Shown: in pieces, positions 1-9,900 of the stretch
Numbering within the stretch: the first letter of the stretch is position 1
How the letters are laid out: the number at the start of each line of letters is the position of its first letter
Translations under genes and position numbers: made by a program
From: Acetobacter conturbans
Lineage (GTDB): Bacteria > Pseudomonadota > Alphaproteobacteria > Acetobacterales > Acetobacteraceae
Direction of reading: 5' to 3'
Assembly (NCBI RefSeq): GCF_011516755.1
Contig: NZ_WOSY01000015.1
Span: 1-55,433 of the forward strand
Length of the DNA: 55,433 nt
The notes under the pieces: generated by a model
What the model was told of the DNA's origin: nothing
Seen by the model: the letters and a program-made list of their open reading frames with translations, nothing else
Database searches by the model: none

Positions 1-107
1 GACTGGCCGACTACAGAACCGTCGCCCATGTCCTCGCCGACGCACAGAGACTGGGCATCACAAAGCTCGGTATCGTCGGACAGGACCAGTTCATGAACGA
101 ACAGTGA
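1..107 (+). CDS. exbD: ExbD/TolR-family biopolymer transport protein, C-terminal fragment
   Basis: Only the last 34 codons are in the window, read in the frame starting at base 3 and ending at the TGA at 105-107. The peptide contains DYRTVAHVLADAQRLGITKL, which matches the periplasmic C-terminal domain of ExbD (a tyrosine, then a helix of the VMxxAxxAG type and a short strand). ExbD works with ExbB and TonB in the inner membrane to energise outer-membrane receptors. This fits the corrinoid receptor further along, though TonB and ExbB would lie outside the window. TolR is the alternative family member. The stop overlaps the GTG start of the next gene (GTGA), so the two are probably co-translated. 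Confidence 0.7.
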   Translation, partial: LADYRTVAHVLADAQRLGITKLGIVGQDQFMNEQ

Positions 108-1357
108 GAATGGTTATGGCGTTGCGTTTTTCCCGTCTGCCTCTGGCGCTCTCCCTCGTCGCGGGGCTGTCGCTCAGCTCCGCCCTGACGGGCGTGGCCT
201 GTGCGGCCGACGATCTGAGCCCCTCCGTGAGCAAGCCGCTGGCGGCAGCGGATTCCGCCCTGTCGGCGAAGAACTATGCGAAGGCGATGGAGGCGGTGAA
301 GGCCGCCGATGCCGTATCGGGCAAGACGGCGTATGATTCCTACGTCATCGAGCAGATGCGCGGTGCGATCGCGGCGCAGTCCGGCGATGTGGCGACGATG
401 ACGGATGCGTATGACAAGGTGATCGCCTCGCCGCGCACCAGCAAGGAACAGAAGGCGCAGATGCTGCAGGCGGAGGCGACGACCGCCTATACCGCCAAGG
501 ATTATGCGCGCGCGGTGACCGGGTTCGAGCGGTATCTCAAGCAGATCGGCCCGAATGCGGCCATCGAGAAATATCTGGTGCAGTCCTATTATCTGCAGAA
601 GGATTACGCCAACGCCGGTCGTATCCAGAAGCAGCTTGTCGAAGAGACGCTGAAAGCGAAGAAGGTTCCGGCCGAGAACGACCTGCTGATGCTGGCGACG
701 TGCCAGACGCAGGTGAAGGACACGGCGGGTCAGATGCACAGCTACGTGCTGCTGGCGACCTACTATCCGAAGCCCGATTACTGGGCGCAGCTGCTGCATG
801 CGCTGGTGACCAACAACAGCCTGCCACCGGCGTTGCAGCTCGATGTCTATCGCGTGCGTCTGGCAGCGGGAAACCTGACGCAGGCGTCGGATTTTCTCGA
901 TGCGGCCGAGATTGCCGTGCAGTCTGGCGTGCCGAAAACCGGTCTGGACATCCTGACGCAGGGCTATGCGGCGGGTGTGCTGGGCAAGGACCCGGGGGCT
1001 GCGCGTCAGGCGAAGCTGAAGGATTTCATCGCGGCGACGGTGGAGAAGAAGAAGGCGTCGATCGCGGCTGACGAGGCGGCGGCGCTGAAGGCTCCGACGG
1101 GCGATGCCCTTCTGACGGTGGGCTACAATTACGTGACGTTCGGCGAGACCGACAAGGGTGTCGGCCTGATGCAGCAGGGAATTGCAAAGGGTGTGCGGGA
1201 CGTGAACATCGCCCGCCTGCATCTGGGTGAGGCCCAGATGGACGCCGGTCGCACTGCCGATGCCGTCACCACCCTCCGCACCGTCGACGGAACAAACGGC
1301 GCTAAAGATATCGCTCAGCTCTGGATACTGAAAATACAGAGTGGCACCCGCAAATAA
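104..1357 (+). CDS. Secreted tetratricopeptide-repeat protein
   Basis: This 417-residue protein begins with a signal peptide (positive start, hydrophobic stretch at about residues 12-31, cleavage near ACAA-DD at 33-36). The rest is helical and TPR-like, for example residues around 45-70 (ADSALSAKNYAKAMEAVKAA) and a second set near 120-150 (AYTAKDYARAVTGFERYL). It is therefore probably a periplasmic scaffold with no enzymatic motif. The start is GTG at 104, which overlaps the exbD stop. ATG codons at 110 and 116 are possible alternatives and would leave the signal peptide intact. The exbD-TPR pair suggests a link to TonB-dependent uptake, but the precise role is unknown. No specific named family was recognised. 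Confidence 0.8.
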   Translation: MRMVMALRFSRLPLALSLVAGLSLSSALTGVACAADDLSPSVSKPLAAADSALSAKNYAKAMEAVKAADAVSGKTAYDSYVIEQMRGAIAAQSGDVATMTDAYDKVIASPRTSKEQKAQMLQAEATTAYTAKDYARAVTGFERYLKQIGPNAAIEKYLVQSYYLQKDYANAGRIQKQLVEETLKAKKVPAENDLLMLATCQTQVKDTAGQMHSYVLLATYYPKPDYWAQLLHALVTNNSLPPALQLDVYRVRLAAGNLTQASDFLDAAEIAVQSGVPKTGLDILTQGYAAGVLGKDPGAARQAKLKDFIAATVEKKKASIAADEAAALKAPTGDALLTVGYNYVTFGETDKGVGLMQQGIAKGVRDVNIARLHLGEAQMDAGRTADAVTTLRTVDGTNGAKDIAQLWILKIQSGTRK

Positions 1358-1913
1358 CGCAAGGGCGGGCGCTTGTCATGGTCGGATGTGGATGTGACGA
1401 TCATGACCATGCCTGCCGTACAGGGTGTTCCTCTGGCCCATGTTGGTGAGCCTGCGCGGACCAAGGAGACGGTTCAGCACTTCGTGGCCTGTCGTTAAAT
1501 CGAGGGGGCAGTCCACAGCAAAATGCCGCGTACACAATTTCCCATGATGCGTGCAACACGACGTCGTTACGTATTCCGGGTGGATTTGTGTGGCGACGGA
1601 CGAGGAACCTCCGCCCAACGAGGACGGTATCGAAGCTTTCACGATTCCGGTGGGACGAAAAGCCATTCTGCGCGTTGTCGTGGATTGTGAGGCCCGGAAG
1701 CAGGCATCGGTGGCTGAGCTGCACTGAGCGAAGAGCCGCGAGATAATTATCCTCTTTATGCGTGGCGAAGGTAGTTTGCGAAACGATGCGCCGGTTCATG
1801 AAGAGGGCGCGGATATCTGCCTGCCAGTGAGAGCGGACTCAGGTCATTCCACGGAAGCTCGGTGAGTGCCATGATGTTCTGGACTGATGAAATGGAAGGG
1901 AGACGCAGAGCCG
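1358..1913. other. Intergenic region with no convincing full gene
   Basis: These 556 bases separate the TPR gene from the M20 peptidase gene. Open frames on both strands are short and show no recognisable family. The best candidate is the 58-codon frame listed separately at 1551-1727. A second short frame (about 36 codons from an ATG near 1758) reads into the region before the peptidase gene but has no supporting signal. The stretch may hold decayed gene remnants and the promoter of the peptidase-pdxA-pdxJ operon. Confidence 0.5.
1551..1727 (+). CDS. Possible small protein of 58 residues
   Basis: A GTG at 1551 opens a 58-codon frame ending at TGA 1725-1727. Its second half (VATDEEPPPNEDGIEAF and VGRKAILRVVVD) looks protein-like in composition. 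There is an in-frame stop just upstream at 1545-1547, and no clear Shine-Dalgarno sequence precedes the GTG. It could be a real small gene or the tail of a decayed one. No family was recognised and confidence is low. Confidence 0.2.
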   Translation: MQHDVVTYSGWICVATDEEPPPNEDGIEAFTIPVGRKAILRVVVDCEARKQASVAELH

Positions 1914-3302
1914 ATGCCCGCAGAACAGGACGCCCTGAAGCAGGTTGACCGGAACCTCGACGCAAGCCTTGAGCGGCTGTTTGCTTTCCTGCGTATTCCG
2001 AGCATTTCCACCAAATCCGCCCATACGCAAGATTGCCGCATCGCCGCTGAGTGGCTGGTAACGGAGCTGAAATCTCTCGGATTTAGGGCTGCAACGCGGG
2101 AGACTCCGGGGCACCCCATCGTGGTTGCTCGTCGCGAGGGACCGGCAGCCGCGCCGCATGTGCTGTTTTACGGCCATTACGATGTGCAGCCCGTTGATCC
2201 GCTCGCCTTATGGGAGAAGCCACCTTTCGAGCCGCGGCTTGCGACGGGTCCGGACGGTGCAAAGGAAATCCGCGCCCGTGGAGCCGCTGACGACAAGGGG
2301 CAGGTCATGACGTTCATTGAGGCGTGCCGCGCCCTGATCGAAGCAGATGGCAATCTGCCTGTCGGCGTCACGTTTGTGATTGAGGGTGAGGAAGAGTCCG
2401 GCGGCATGAATTTGCTGCCCTTCCTCAAGGCCAATGCCGAAGAACTGAAAGCCGATCTGGCGCTGATCTGCGATACCGGTATGCTGGATGCGAAAACGCC
2501 TGCCATAACAACGATGTTGCGCGGCATGGTCGGTGAGGAAGTGACCATCATCGGGGCCGACCGGGATCTTCACTCCGGTATGTTCGGGAATGCCGCGCGC
2601 AACCCGATTCAGGTTCTGTGTGATATTATCTCGGATCTTCGTGACGGCACGACAGGCCGTGTCACGCTGGCCGGATTTTATGATGGTGTGCCGGATATCC
2701 CAGACAGAGTGCGTGAACAGTGGCGCAGTATCGGGCCATCCGATGAAATGGGGCTTGGCTCAGTCGGTCTCCGCTGGCCGGCAGGCGAGGTCGGCTATAC
2801 CGCTCTTGAGCAGACATGGTGCCGTCCAAGCTGCGAGATCAACGGCATTTCAGGCGGCTATGAGGAAGATGGTTTCAAGACGGTGCTGCCTGCGAAAGCA
2901 TCCGCCAAGATTTCCTTCCGTCTGGTTGGCGAGCAGGACCCCGACGCTGTCCGTCGCAGTTTTCGCGAGCATGTCCGGTCGCGACTGCCAAAAGACTGCA
3001 CGGCAGAGTTCACAGCACATGGCGGCTCCCGCGCCAGCGTGGTTCCTGCTGACATGCCGCAGCTCGGGAGAGCGCTGGATGCTCTCACTAACGAATGGGA
3101 GACGACTGCTACGGTCATCGGTTGTGGCGGTTCCATTCCCGTGGTCGGTGAGGTCAAAGAAGCGCTGGGTCTCGACACGCTGCTGATCGGTTTCGGACTT
3201 GATGATGACCGCATCCATTCTCCAAATGAGAAATACAGCCTTACGTCTTTTCATAAGGGCACCCGCTCGTGGGTGCGTGTTCTCAAAGCGCTCGGCCGAT
3301 GA
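1914..3302 (+). CDS. M20-family metallopeptidase (dipeptidase type)
   Basis: This cytosolic zinc peptidase of 462 residues belongs to the M20 dipeptidase group. It shows the [12 protein letters not shown] motif (metal ligand H and D), DDKGQV (bridging Asp), EGEEESG (catalytic Glu pair), and a late HSPNEKY His ligand, in the usual order and spacing. The dimerisation domain inserts between about residues 200 and 330. The ATG at 1914 is preferred over the in-frame ATG at 1887 because a GGGAG lies upstream of it and because related proteins begin with a short stretch before [17 protein letters not shown]. The stop overlaps the pdxA start (ATGA), so it heads the pdxA-pdxJ operon. The physiological peptide substrate cannot be told from the sequence. 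Confidence 0.85.
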   Translation: MPAEQDALKQVDRNLDASLERLFAFLRIPSISTKSAHTQDCRIAAEWLVTELKSLGFRAATRETPGHPIVVARREGPAAAPHVLFYGHYDVQPVDPLALWEKPPFEPRLATGPDGAKEIRARGAADDKGQVMTFIEACRALIEADGNLPVGVTFVIEGEEESGGMNLLPFLKANAEELKADLALICDTGMLDAKTPAITTMLRGMVGEEVTIIGADRDLHSGMFGNAARNPIQVLCDIISDLRDGTTGRVTLAGFYDGVPDIPDRVREQWRSIGPSDEMGLGSVGLRWPAGEVGYTALEQTWCRPSCEINGISGGYEEDGFKTVLPAKASAKISFRLVGEQDPDAVRRSFREHVRSRLPKDCTAEFTAHGGSRASVVPADMPQLGRALDALTNEWETTATVIGCGGSIPVVGEVKEALGLDTLLIGFGLDDDRIHSPNEKYSLTSFHKGTRSWVRVLKALGR

Positions 3303-4297
3303 GAGATCTGCCTCTTGCCCTCACGATGGGTGATCCCGCCGGGATAGGGCCGGAGATCACGGCTGGCGCGTGGAATGCTCTGCGTGAGGAAGGCCCTGTG
3401 TTTGCATGGCTGGGTGATCCGGGGTGTCTACCCTCATCTCTGCCGGTGCGTGAGATCGAAACCATTGAACAGGCCGCATCTGTTTTCAGGAAAGCGTTGC
3501 CGGTCCTGCCATTGGCGCTTCCTGCAAGCGTTCGTGCCGGTGAACCGGATTCCGCCAACAGCCATACCGTGATCGACAGCATTGCCCGCGCGGTAGGTCT
3601 TGCCCTTGCCGGGGCTGCCGGTGGGGTGGTGACCAACCCGATCAGCAAGGCCGTGTTGCGTCGCGCGGGCTTTCCCCACCCCGGTCATACGGAGTTTCTT
3701 GCTGAACTCTGCCTTGTTCCGGGACGTGAGATCATGATGCTCGCCAGTCCGATGCTGCGTGTGGTGCCGGTCACGATTCACGTGTCCTTGCGGGACGCGC
3801 TCGACAGGCTCGACGAGGAGATGATCGTGGAGGCGGGTCGCACCACGGCTCTGGCGCTGCAACGTGATTTTGGAATTGCCAGTCCCCGTCTTGCTGTTGC
3901 CGGGCTGAATCCACATGCCGGGGAAGGGGGCATGATGGGGCGCGAAGAGATCGAGATGATCATCCCCGCCATCACGCGCCTGAAAGCCGAAGGGATCGAC
4001 GTGTATGGTCCGTTGCCGCCGGACACGATGTTCACGGATGCGGCGCGTGCGAAATATGATGCAGCGCTATGTATGTATCACGATCAGGCGCTGATCCCCA
4101 TCAAGACTCTGGACATGGCCAATGGCGTCAATGTCACGCTTGGCCTGCCGGTTGTGCGTACATCGCCCGATCATGGCACTGCTTTCGATATCGCGGGCAA
4201 AGGGATCGCGGAATCGAGCAGTCTTGTCGCCGCTCTTCGGCTTGCGGGGATTCTGTCCAGAAATCGCCAGAAATATACGGAAGGATTCCTAGTATGA
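3299..4297 (+). CDS. pdxA: 4-hydroxythreonine-4-phosphate dehydrogenase
   Basis: PdxA oxidises 4-phosphohydroxy-L-threonine with NAD in the DXP-dependent route to pyridoxal phosphate. The unstable product then condenses with DXP on PdxJ. The 332-residue protein opens with [15 protein letters not shown], the family hallmark. It carries the three metal-binding regions [24 protein letters not shown] and [12 protein letters not shown]. The C-terminal motif [21 protein letters not shown] is also typical. The start is the ATG that overlaps the peptidase stop (ATGA at 3299-3302), and the gene ends in an ATGA overlap with pdxJ. Both overlaps suggest translational coupling. Confidence 0.96.
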   Translation: MRDLPLALTMGDPAGIGPEITAGAWNALREEGPVFAWLGDPGCLPSSLPVREIETIEQAASVFRKALPVLPLALPASVRAGEPDSANSHTVIDSIARAVGLALAGAAGGVVTNPISKAVLRRAGFPHPGHTEFLAELCLVPGREIMMLASPMLRVVPVTIHVSLRDALDRLDEEMIVEAGRTTALALQRDFGIASPRLAVAGLNPHAGEGGMMGREEIEMIIPAITRLKAEGIDVYGPLPPDTMFTDAARAKYDAALCMYHDQALIPIKTLDMANGVNVTLGLPVVRTSPDHGTAFDIAGKGIAESSSLVAALRLAGILSRNRQKYTEGFLV

Positions 4298-5022
4298 GTC
4301 TTCGTCAGCGCCTTGGCGTGAACATTGATCACGTTGCCACCATCCGCAATGCGCGCGGTGGCGTGCAGCCTGATCCCGTGGAAGCCGCATTGCTCGCCGT
4401 CAAAGCCGGGGCGGACGGGATCACCGCCCATCTGCGCGAGGATCGACGTCATATCCGTGACGAGGACCTGATCCGTCTGCGTTCCAGCCTGCGTGCGCCG
4501 CTCAACATGGAAATGGCCGCGACGGAGGAGATGGTCGGCCTCGCCTGTGGGCTGAAGCCACATGCCTGCTGCATCGTGCCGGAGCGGCGCGAGGAAGTGA
4601 CGACCGAAGGCGGCCTGAATGTCGCCGGTCAGGCTGTCTCTCTTGCGCCGATGGTGCGCAGGCTGACGGATAAAGGCATTCGCGTATCGCTGTTTGTCGA
4701 TCCCGTAGCAGAGCAGATCGCGGCGGCTGCGGCGGTTGGGGCTGCTGTGGTGGAACTGCATACCGGGGCCTATGCCCTCGGAGCAGACGGAGAGATTGCC
4801 CGACTGAAAACCGCAGCCTTGCAGGCTTCCAGTCTGGGACTGGAAGTTCACGCAGGGCACGGGCTGAGCTTTGGGAATGTCGCGCCTGTCGCTGCCATCC
4901 CGCAGATCGTGGAACTCAATATCGGCCATTTCCTGATCGGTCAGGCCATTTTCGACGGACTGCCCGCAGTCATCCAGGAAATGCGACGGCTTATGGATGC
5001 TGCCCGGAATACGTTGCCCTGA
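4294..5022 (+). CDS. pdxJ: Pyridoxine 5'-phosphate synthase
   Basis: PdxJ condenses 1-deoxy-D-xylulose 5-phosphate with 3-amino-2-oxopropyl phosphate to give pyridoxine 5'-phosphate. The 242-residue TIM-barrel protein shows [16 protein letters not shown] near the start, [16 protein letters not shown], the [10 protein letters not shown] strand with the catalytic Glu, and HAGHGLSF and [12 protein letters not shown] in the C-terminal half, all characteristic. The start is the ATG at 4294, which overlaps the pdxA stop by four bases. Reading the frame further upstream would run through the middle of pdxA and is not supported. It is the last gene of the operon. Confidence 0.97.
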   Translation: MSLRQRLGVNIDHVATIRNARGGVQPDPVEAALLAVKAGADGITAHLREDRRHIRDEDLIRLRSSLRAPLNMEMAATEEMVGLACGLKPHACCIVPERREEVTTEGGLNVAGQAVSLAPMVRRLTDKGIRVSLFVDPVAEQIAAAAAVGAAVVELHTGAYALGADGEIARLKTAALQASSLGLEVHAGHGLSFGNVAPVAAIPQIVELNIGHFLIGQAIFDGLPAVIQEMRRLMDAARNTLP

Positions 5023-5141
5023 TCCCCGTTTCGTCCGGGCCGGGGGAAATGAAAGCGGAAGGTTCTATGATTGGCTCACGGTACAGACCTCTACTTTTGC
5101 GAAGAGGCGCTGACCGCCCACCAGTCATGATCCGGCGGCAG

Positions 5142-5170
5142 TTGACCCCGCTTTTGCCGCCTGCCATTGA
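5142..5170 (+). promoter_or_regulatory. Weak promoter candidate ahead of the first cobalamin riboswitch
   Basis: TTGACC at 5142-5147 followed after 17 bases by CATTGA at 5165-5170 resembles a sigma-70 promoter, placed about 13 bases before the riboswitch begins. The -10 match is poor, so this is only a positional suggestion. Confidence 0.25.
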
Positions 5171-5182
5171 AAGATCAAGCAC

Positions 5183-5395
5183 GATGGTTTCTCCGGTGCC
5201 CCGGAGAATGAAAAGGGAAGCCGGTCAGGGTCCGCCCCAAATCCGGCACTGCCCCCGCAACTGTAGGTGGTCGCATCGTCCCGCCGGGCCTCAGGTCCGC
5301 CACTGGAGTCATGCTCCGGGAAGGTTAGGGACAATGTTGCCGGAGCATTCGGTCCGGCAAACCACGAGTCAGGAAACCTGCCATCGCTCCGGCCT
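5183..5395 (+). promoter_or_regulatory. Cobalamin riboswitch 1
   Basis: The B12-box core is clear. AAAAGGGAAGCCGGTCAGGG lies at 5211-5230, the invariant CTGCCCCCGCAACTGTAGG is near 5248-5266, and the closing GAGTCAGGAAACCTGCC is at about 5366-5382. These are the conserved elements of the adenosylcobalamin-sensing aptamer. The expression platform runs to the DUF1636 gene start at 5531, and a small hairpin (CCGAC/GTCGG, about 5502-5517) sits just before the Shine-Dalgarno sequence GGAGGGCAGG. The riboswitch should lower expression of the DUF1636-cobW-cobN operon when B12 is plentiful. Boundaries are approximate. Confidence 0.93.
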
Positions 5396-5530
5396 GTCCG
5401 GAGGCTGACCGATTGTCCTCTGGCGGGGTGCCTGGAGACTGAACGGAACCATGCGGCCCTGTGCTACAGGTACGCGCTTCTTGCCCCCATAGTAACATGC
5501 CCGACGGCAGAGTCGGCAAGGGAGGGCAGG

Positions 5531-5908
5531 ATGGACGCAACGCTTTACGTCTGTGTCACGTGCGGCAGGCAGGACGACCCCGAAGCCGAAACAACGGGTT
5601 CCCGTCTCTATGAAGCCGTGCGCGGAGAAATGGCCCGCACAGAAACTCCGCATGTCCGTGTGGAAAGCGTCGCGTGTCTTGCAGCCTGCTCCCATAGTTG
5701 CACGGCGGCAGTCAGCATGCCGGGCAAATGGTCATGGCTGCTGGGACGATTGTCCCCCGGCATCGCCGCTGACCTTCTGAATTACGCGGGTGCCTATGCC
5801 GCGTCGAAGTCCGGGAACGTGCTGCCGTCCAGGCGCCCCGCCTCATTGCGCGACGTCATGCTCGGGCGTCTGCCTCCCACCTCTGTCACCGTTTCCTCGG
5901 AAGGATGA
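5531..5908 (+). CDS. DUF1636-family putative metal-binding protein
   Basis: This 125-residue cytosolic protein has a CVTCG motif near the start (C8, C11) and a CLAACSHSC cluster (C49, C53, C57). The cysteines suggest iron-sulfur or metal binding, and no enzyme motif is seen. DUF1636 proteins are commonly found next to cobW/cobN-type genes, and the same order is seen here behind a cobalamin riboswitch. This supports a role in cobalt handling or cobaltochelation. That role is inference. The ATG start at 5531 follows a strong ribosome binding site directly. The stop overlaps the cobW start in ATGA (5905-5908), so the genes are probably translationally coupled. Confidence 0.8.
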   Translation: MDATLYVCVTCGRQDDPEAETTGSRLYEAVRGEMARTETPHVRVESVACLAACSHSCTAAVSMPGKWSWLLGRLSPGIAADLLNYAGAYAASKSGNVLPSRRPASLRDVMLGRLPPTSVTVSSEG

Positions 5909-6939
5909 GACCTTTGGCTGCTCAGGGAAAAATCGCCGCGACCATCATCACCGGCTTTCTTGGCGCGGGAAAGACAACGCTGCTCCGGCATCTGCTGGAA
6001 CAGGTGGACGGGCGGCGCATCGCCGTGATCGTCAACGAGTTCGGCTCTCTCGGCATTGATGGCGACACCCTGCGGGCCTGCGGCATCGCCGGTTGCCGCG
6101 ACGAGGATATCGTGGAACTGGCCAATGGCTGTCTCTGCTGCACGGTTGCGGATGATTTCCTGCCGACCATCGAGCGCCTTCTCGATCGTCCCGAGCCACC
6201 GGAACATATCGTCATCGAGACGTCGGGGCTTGCGTTGCCCAAACCGCTCCTGAAGGCATTCAACTGGCCGACAATCCGCCCGCGCCTGACGGTGGACGGC
6301 GTGATCACCGTGGTCGATGCACCTGCCGTGGTGGATGGTCGCTTCGCTGATGACCCCGAGGCAGTGGCCGCCCAGCGCGCCGCCGATCCCTCGCTGGACC
6401 ATGACAATCCGCTGGCCGAAGTGTTCGAGGATCAGCTCCTCTCGGCCGATCTGGTGGTGCTGAACAAGACTGACCTGCTGGATGAAAAGCAGCTTGCTGC
6501 CGTCGAGGCGATGATCGCTGGCGAGACGCGGGGGCAGGCTCGCATTCTTCAGGCCGATCACGGTCGTCTCGATCCGCGTATTCTGCTCGGTCTTGGTGCT
6601 GCGGCCGAGGATGATCTCGATACGAGGCCATCGCACCATGATGGCGCGGACGATCACGAGCATGATGATTTCGAGAGTTTCGTTCTTGATCTTCCTGAAT
6701 ATGACTCCGTGGATGAGTGTGTGTCTCGCCTGACGCACGCTGCCCGTGAGCATGACATTCTGCGCATGAAGGGCTTTGCCGCCATCAAGGGCAAAAACCG
6801 TCGTCTCGGGGTGCAGGCCGTTGGCGCGCGGGTTCGTCATGAGTTCGATCCGGTTCATGGCGGCAGCGGTCGTCTGGTCATCATCGGCCAGCAGAGACTG
6901 AACCGCGCTGCCATTGCCGCAGCACTCGGCGCTCCCTGA
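5905..6939 (+). CDS. cobW: CobW-family GTPase, cobalamin synthesis metallochaperone
   Basis: CobW is a G3E-family GTPase thought to deliver cobalt to the aerobic cobaltochelatase. The 344-residue protein has the P-loop GFLGAGKTT at residues 17-25, the metal-binding GCLCC motif near residue 75, and the NKTD guanine-specificity motif near residue 186. A histidine- and aspartate-rich linker (SHHDGADDHEHDD) lies before the C-terminal CobW domain. It sits between the DUF1636 gene, whose stop overlaps its ATG, and cobN 12 bases downstream, all behind riboswitch 1. Other G3E chaperones (for zinc, nickel) share the fold. The cobN neighbour and the riboswitch point to cobalt. Confidence 0.93.
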   Translation: MRPLAAQGKIAATIITGFLGAGKTTLLRHLLEQVDGRRIAVIVNEFGSLGIDGDTLRACGIAGCRDEDIVELANGCLCCTVADDFLPTIERLLDRPEPPEHIVIETSGLALPKPLLKAFNWPTIRPRLTVDGVITVVDAPAVVDGRFADDPEAVAAQRAADPSLDHDNPLAEVFEDQLLSADLVVLNKTDLLDEKQLAAVEAMIAGETRGQARILQADHGRLDPRILLGLGAAAEDDLDTRPSHHDGADDHEHDDFESFVLDLPEYDSVDECVSRLTHAAREHDILRMKGFAAIKGKNRRLGVQAVGARVRHEFDPVHGGSGRLVIIGQQRLNRAAIAAALGAP

Positions 6940-6951
6940 GGATAAGCGGCA

Positions 6952-9900
6952 ATGCATCTTCTTCTGCGGGAAACGCGTAGCCTCGACGAAGACGCCACAG
7001 CGGAAGATCTTGAGCACAGTCCGGCAGATATCGTGTTTTTGTCCTTCGTGGACAGCGATCTGCTGGCGCTGGGCCGGGCTCAGGAACGGGCCGTCGAAAA
7101 AAATGGTGAAACAGGCACGCTCCGGCTCGCACAGTTGGGACGGCTGCGTCACCCCATGTCGGTTGACCTGTATGTCGACCAGACTGTCACGCAGTCCCGT
7201 TGTGTGGTGGTCCGTCTTCTTGGCGGCATCGAATACTGGCGTTACGGCGTGGAGGAACTGTCCCGCGTGTGTCGGGCGGAGCGTATTCCGCTTGCCTTGA
7301 TTGCCGGAGATGGGCGGCAGGACAGGCAGCTTGCCGAACTCTCGACGGTTGATTCCGAAATTCTGGAACGATTAAACGGCTTTTTCCGTGAAGGTGGCGC
7401 GGAAAACATCGATAATGCGCTCGCGCTTATGGAAGCCCTTGCTGGTCTCAGGGAAGACGGCAACGAGCAGCCGGTTTCGCTCCCGCCGTTTTTGGTGTCC
7501 CGTCACGCATCGCGCCAGCAGGGTCCGCGTGCGGCGCTGGTGTTCTATCGGGCGCATGTGCAGGCGGGTGATACAGCCGCTATCGACGCCCTTGCCGATG
7601 AACTTGAACGGCAGGGTATCGGCACCGACTGTCTCGCTGTGGCCTCTCCCCGTCAGGGAGAGGCGGCGTTGGCGCTGGCTTCATGGCTGAATGACACGAA
7701 GCCGGACATCCTGCTGAACGCTACATTTTTCTCGGCCCGGGATGCGGATGGCGCCTCGGCACTGGAGGCGGCGGGACGGCCGGTGCTGCAACTGTTGCAA
7801 CCCGGCGGGACGGAAGCCGCGTGGCGCAAGGATTTCCGGGGTCTGGCCCCCTCCGATCTGGCGATGCAGATCGTGTTGCCGGAACTTGACGGACGAATCG
7901 GCACATTTCCGATTTCCTTCAAATCGGAAACCGGAGAGGGCAATGCAACACCGCGTCATGTGCCCTACGAGCCGGGTATCAGGGCAGTTGTGGCCCGTGC
8001 TCTGGGCTGGGTCCGACTGGGTCGTCTTGCACCGTCCGAACGGCGCGTCGCCATCATTCTTTCCCATTATCCCGGAGCGGAAGGGCAGGCTGCCCATGCG
8101 GTCGGGCTGGATACATTTGCCAGCGCGTCGTCCATTCTCGAATTGCTGAAGGAACACGGATATACGCTTGGCGGTGAAAATTTGCCGGAAAGTGCAGCGC
8201 TTGCCCGCTGCCTCACGCAGGAACCGGCATCTTCTGTCCTGTCCCGCGAAGCCTATGTCCAGCATTTTTCTTCTCTCCCCGAGACTTTTCGGGAAAGCAT
8301 CACGCAGGCTTGGGGTGAGCCGACGTTCCCCGCGTTCGGCTGGCGGATGTGGCGTGCCGGCAATGTGCTGATCGCCGTGCAGCCCGATCGTGGTCGTCAT
8401 GCGGATCGTCGCACTCAGTATCATGATCCGGACGTGCCGCCGTGCCACGACTATATCGCGTTTTATGCGTGGTTGCGGAAAGAGACTGACGTGATCGTGC
8501 ATCTTGGCACTCACGGCACGCTGGAATGGCTTCCCGGCAAGACTGCGGCGCTGTCGGAAAGCTGCGCGCCAGCGGTGCTTCTGGATGGGTTGCCGGTGAT
8601 TTATCCGTTCATCGTCAATAATCCCGGCGAGGCAGCCTGCGCCAGACGCCGTCTCGGTGCGGTGATCGTGGGGCATCTGACACCCCCCATGGACACGGCG
8701 ATCCTGCCTCCCGGCCTCACCGATCTCGAACGTCTGATCGATGAATATGCTGAAGCCGACGGGCTGGATCGTCGCCGGGGTATGCTATTGCGCCGGGAGA
8801 TCCTCGATCATGCGGAGCGTGCCGGTGTGCTGGCGGAAAGCGGCGTCGCATCTGGGGAAACCGACGAACAGGACGCCCTTGCCCGTCTGGATGCCTATCT
8901 CTGCGATGTGAAGGATCTTCAGGTCCGCCGTGGATTGCATGTGTTTGGTCGTCCTTCTCCACATAGTGCGGCGCTGACACGGGCTATCGCGGAAACATCC
9001 GGTCACCTCGACGCGTTTGTTGCTCCGTTGGTCGCCGCCTGCCCGGATGCGGAGGCGCGGGCGCTGATTACGGCACTGGATGGTCGGTTCATCGAGCCCG
9101 GTCCGGCGGGGGCACCCACACGGGGCCGGTGCGATGTATTGCCGACGGGGCGCAATCTTTTCACGGTGGATCCGCGCATGTTGCCGACTGCCAGCGCGGT
9201 CGAACTGGCCCGAAAAAATGCTGATCTGATCCTGATCCGTTATGAGCAGGATGAGGGAGAGCCACTGCGTCATCTCGTGCTGGATCTCTGGGGATCGGCA
9301 ACATTGCGGACCGGCGGCGAAGACCTCGCGCTTGCGTTTCTGCTGATGGGCGTCCTGCCCACACGGGATGGGAATAGCGGACGCATCACCGGATTTGAGA
9401 TCGTGCCGCTGCCAGTGCTCGATCGTCCGCGTGTGGATGTCACGTTACGGATTTCCGGTTTGTTCCGCGATGCTTTTCCGGGACAGATCGCTCTGTTCGA
9501 TCAGGCCGTGCAGGCACTGGCCGAGCGAGCGGAAGACCCGGAATGGAATCCCTTGGTGGCTGAGCGCGATGACGTGCCTCCGCGTGTGTTCGGGCCTCCT
9601 CCCGGCGTTTATGGCACTGGTATCGACGCGATGCTGGCCAGTGGCGACTGGCAGACATCGTCTGAACTTGGCCACGCCTATATCGATGCCTCTTCCTCGG
9701 CTTATGGCGGCACACGCCAGGGTGAGGCGGACCCGGAAAATTTCCGAAAAGCTATTTCCCGGGCAGACATTCTTCTGCATGTGCAGGACCACGCGGAGAC
9801 GGATCTGCTCGACGGTTCCGATCGTGCCGCGCATGAAGGAGGGCTTGCTCTCGCCGCCCGTACACTGGGCTCGCAACCTTATATCCTGCACGGCGACACC

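Noticed and set aside
11..1222. Long open frame on the minus strand, opposite the TPR gene (403 codons)
   Set aside because: It is arginine- and histidine-rich with no family resemblance and lies antisense to a gene with a clear signal peptide and TPR content. GC-rich genomes give such shadow frames.
4069..4293. N-terminal extension of pdxJ
   Set aside because: The frame is open back through pdxA, but PdxJ proteins start at [13 protein letters not shown], and ATG 4294 overlaps the pdxA stop in the usual coupled form.
5794..7152. Minus-strand frame of 452 codons opposite cobW
   Set aside because: It is antisense to an unmistakable CobW with P-loop and GCLCC motifs and has no recognisable domains itself.
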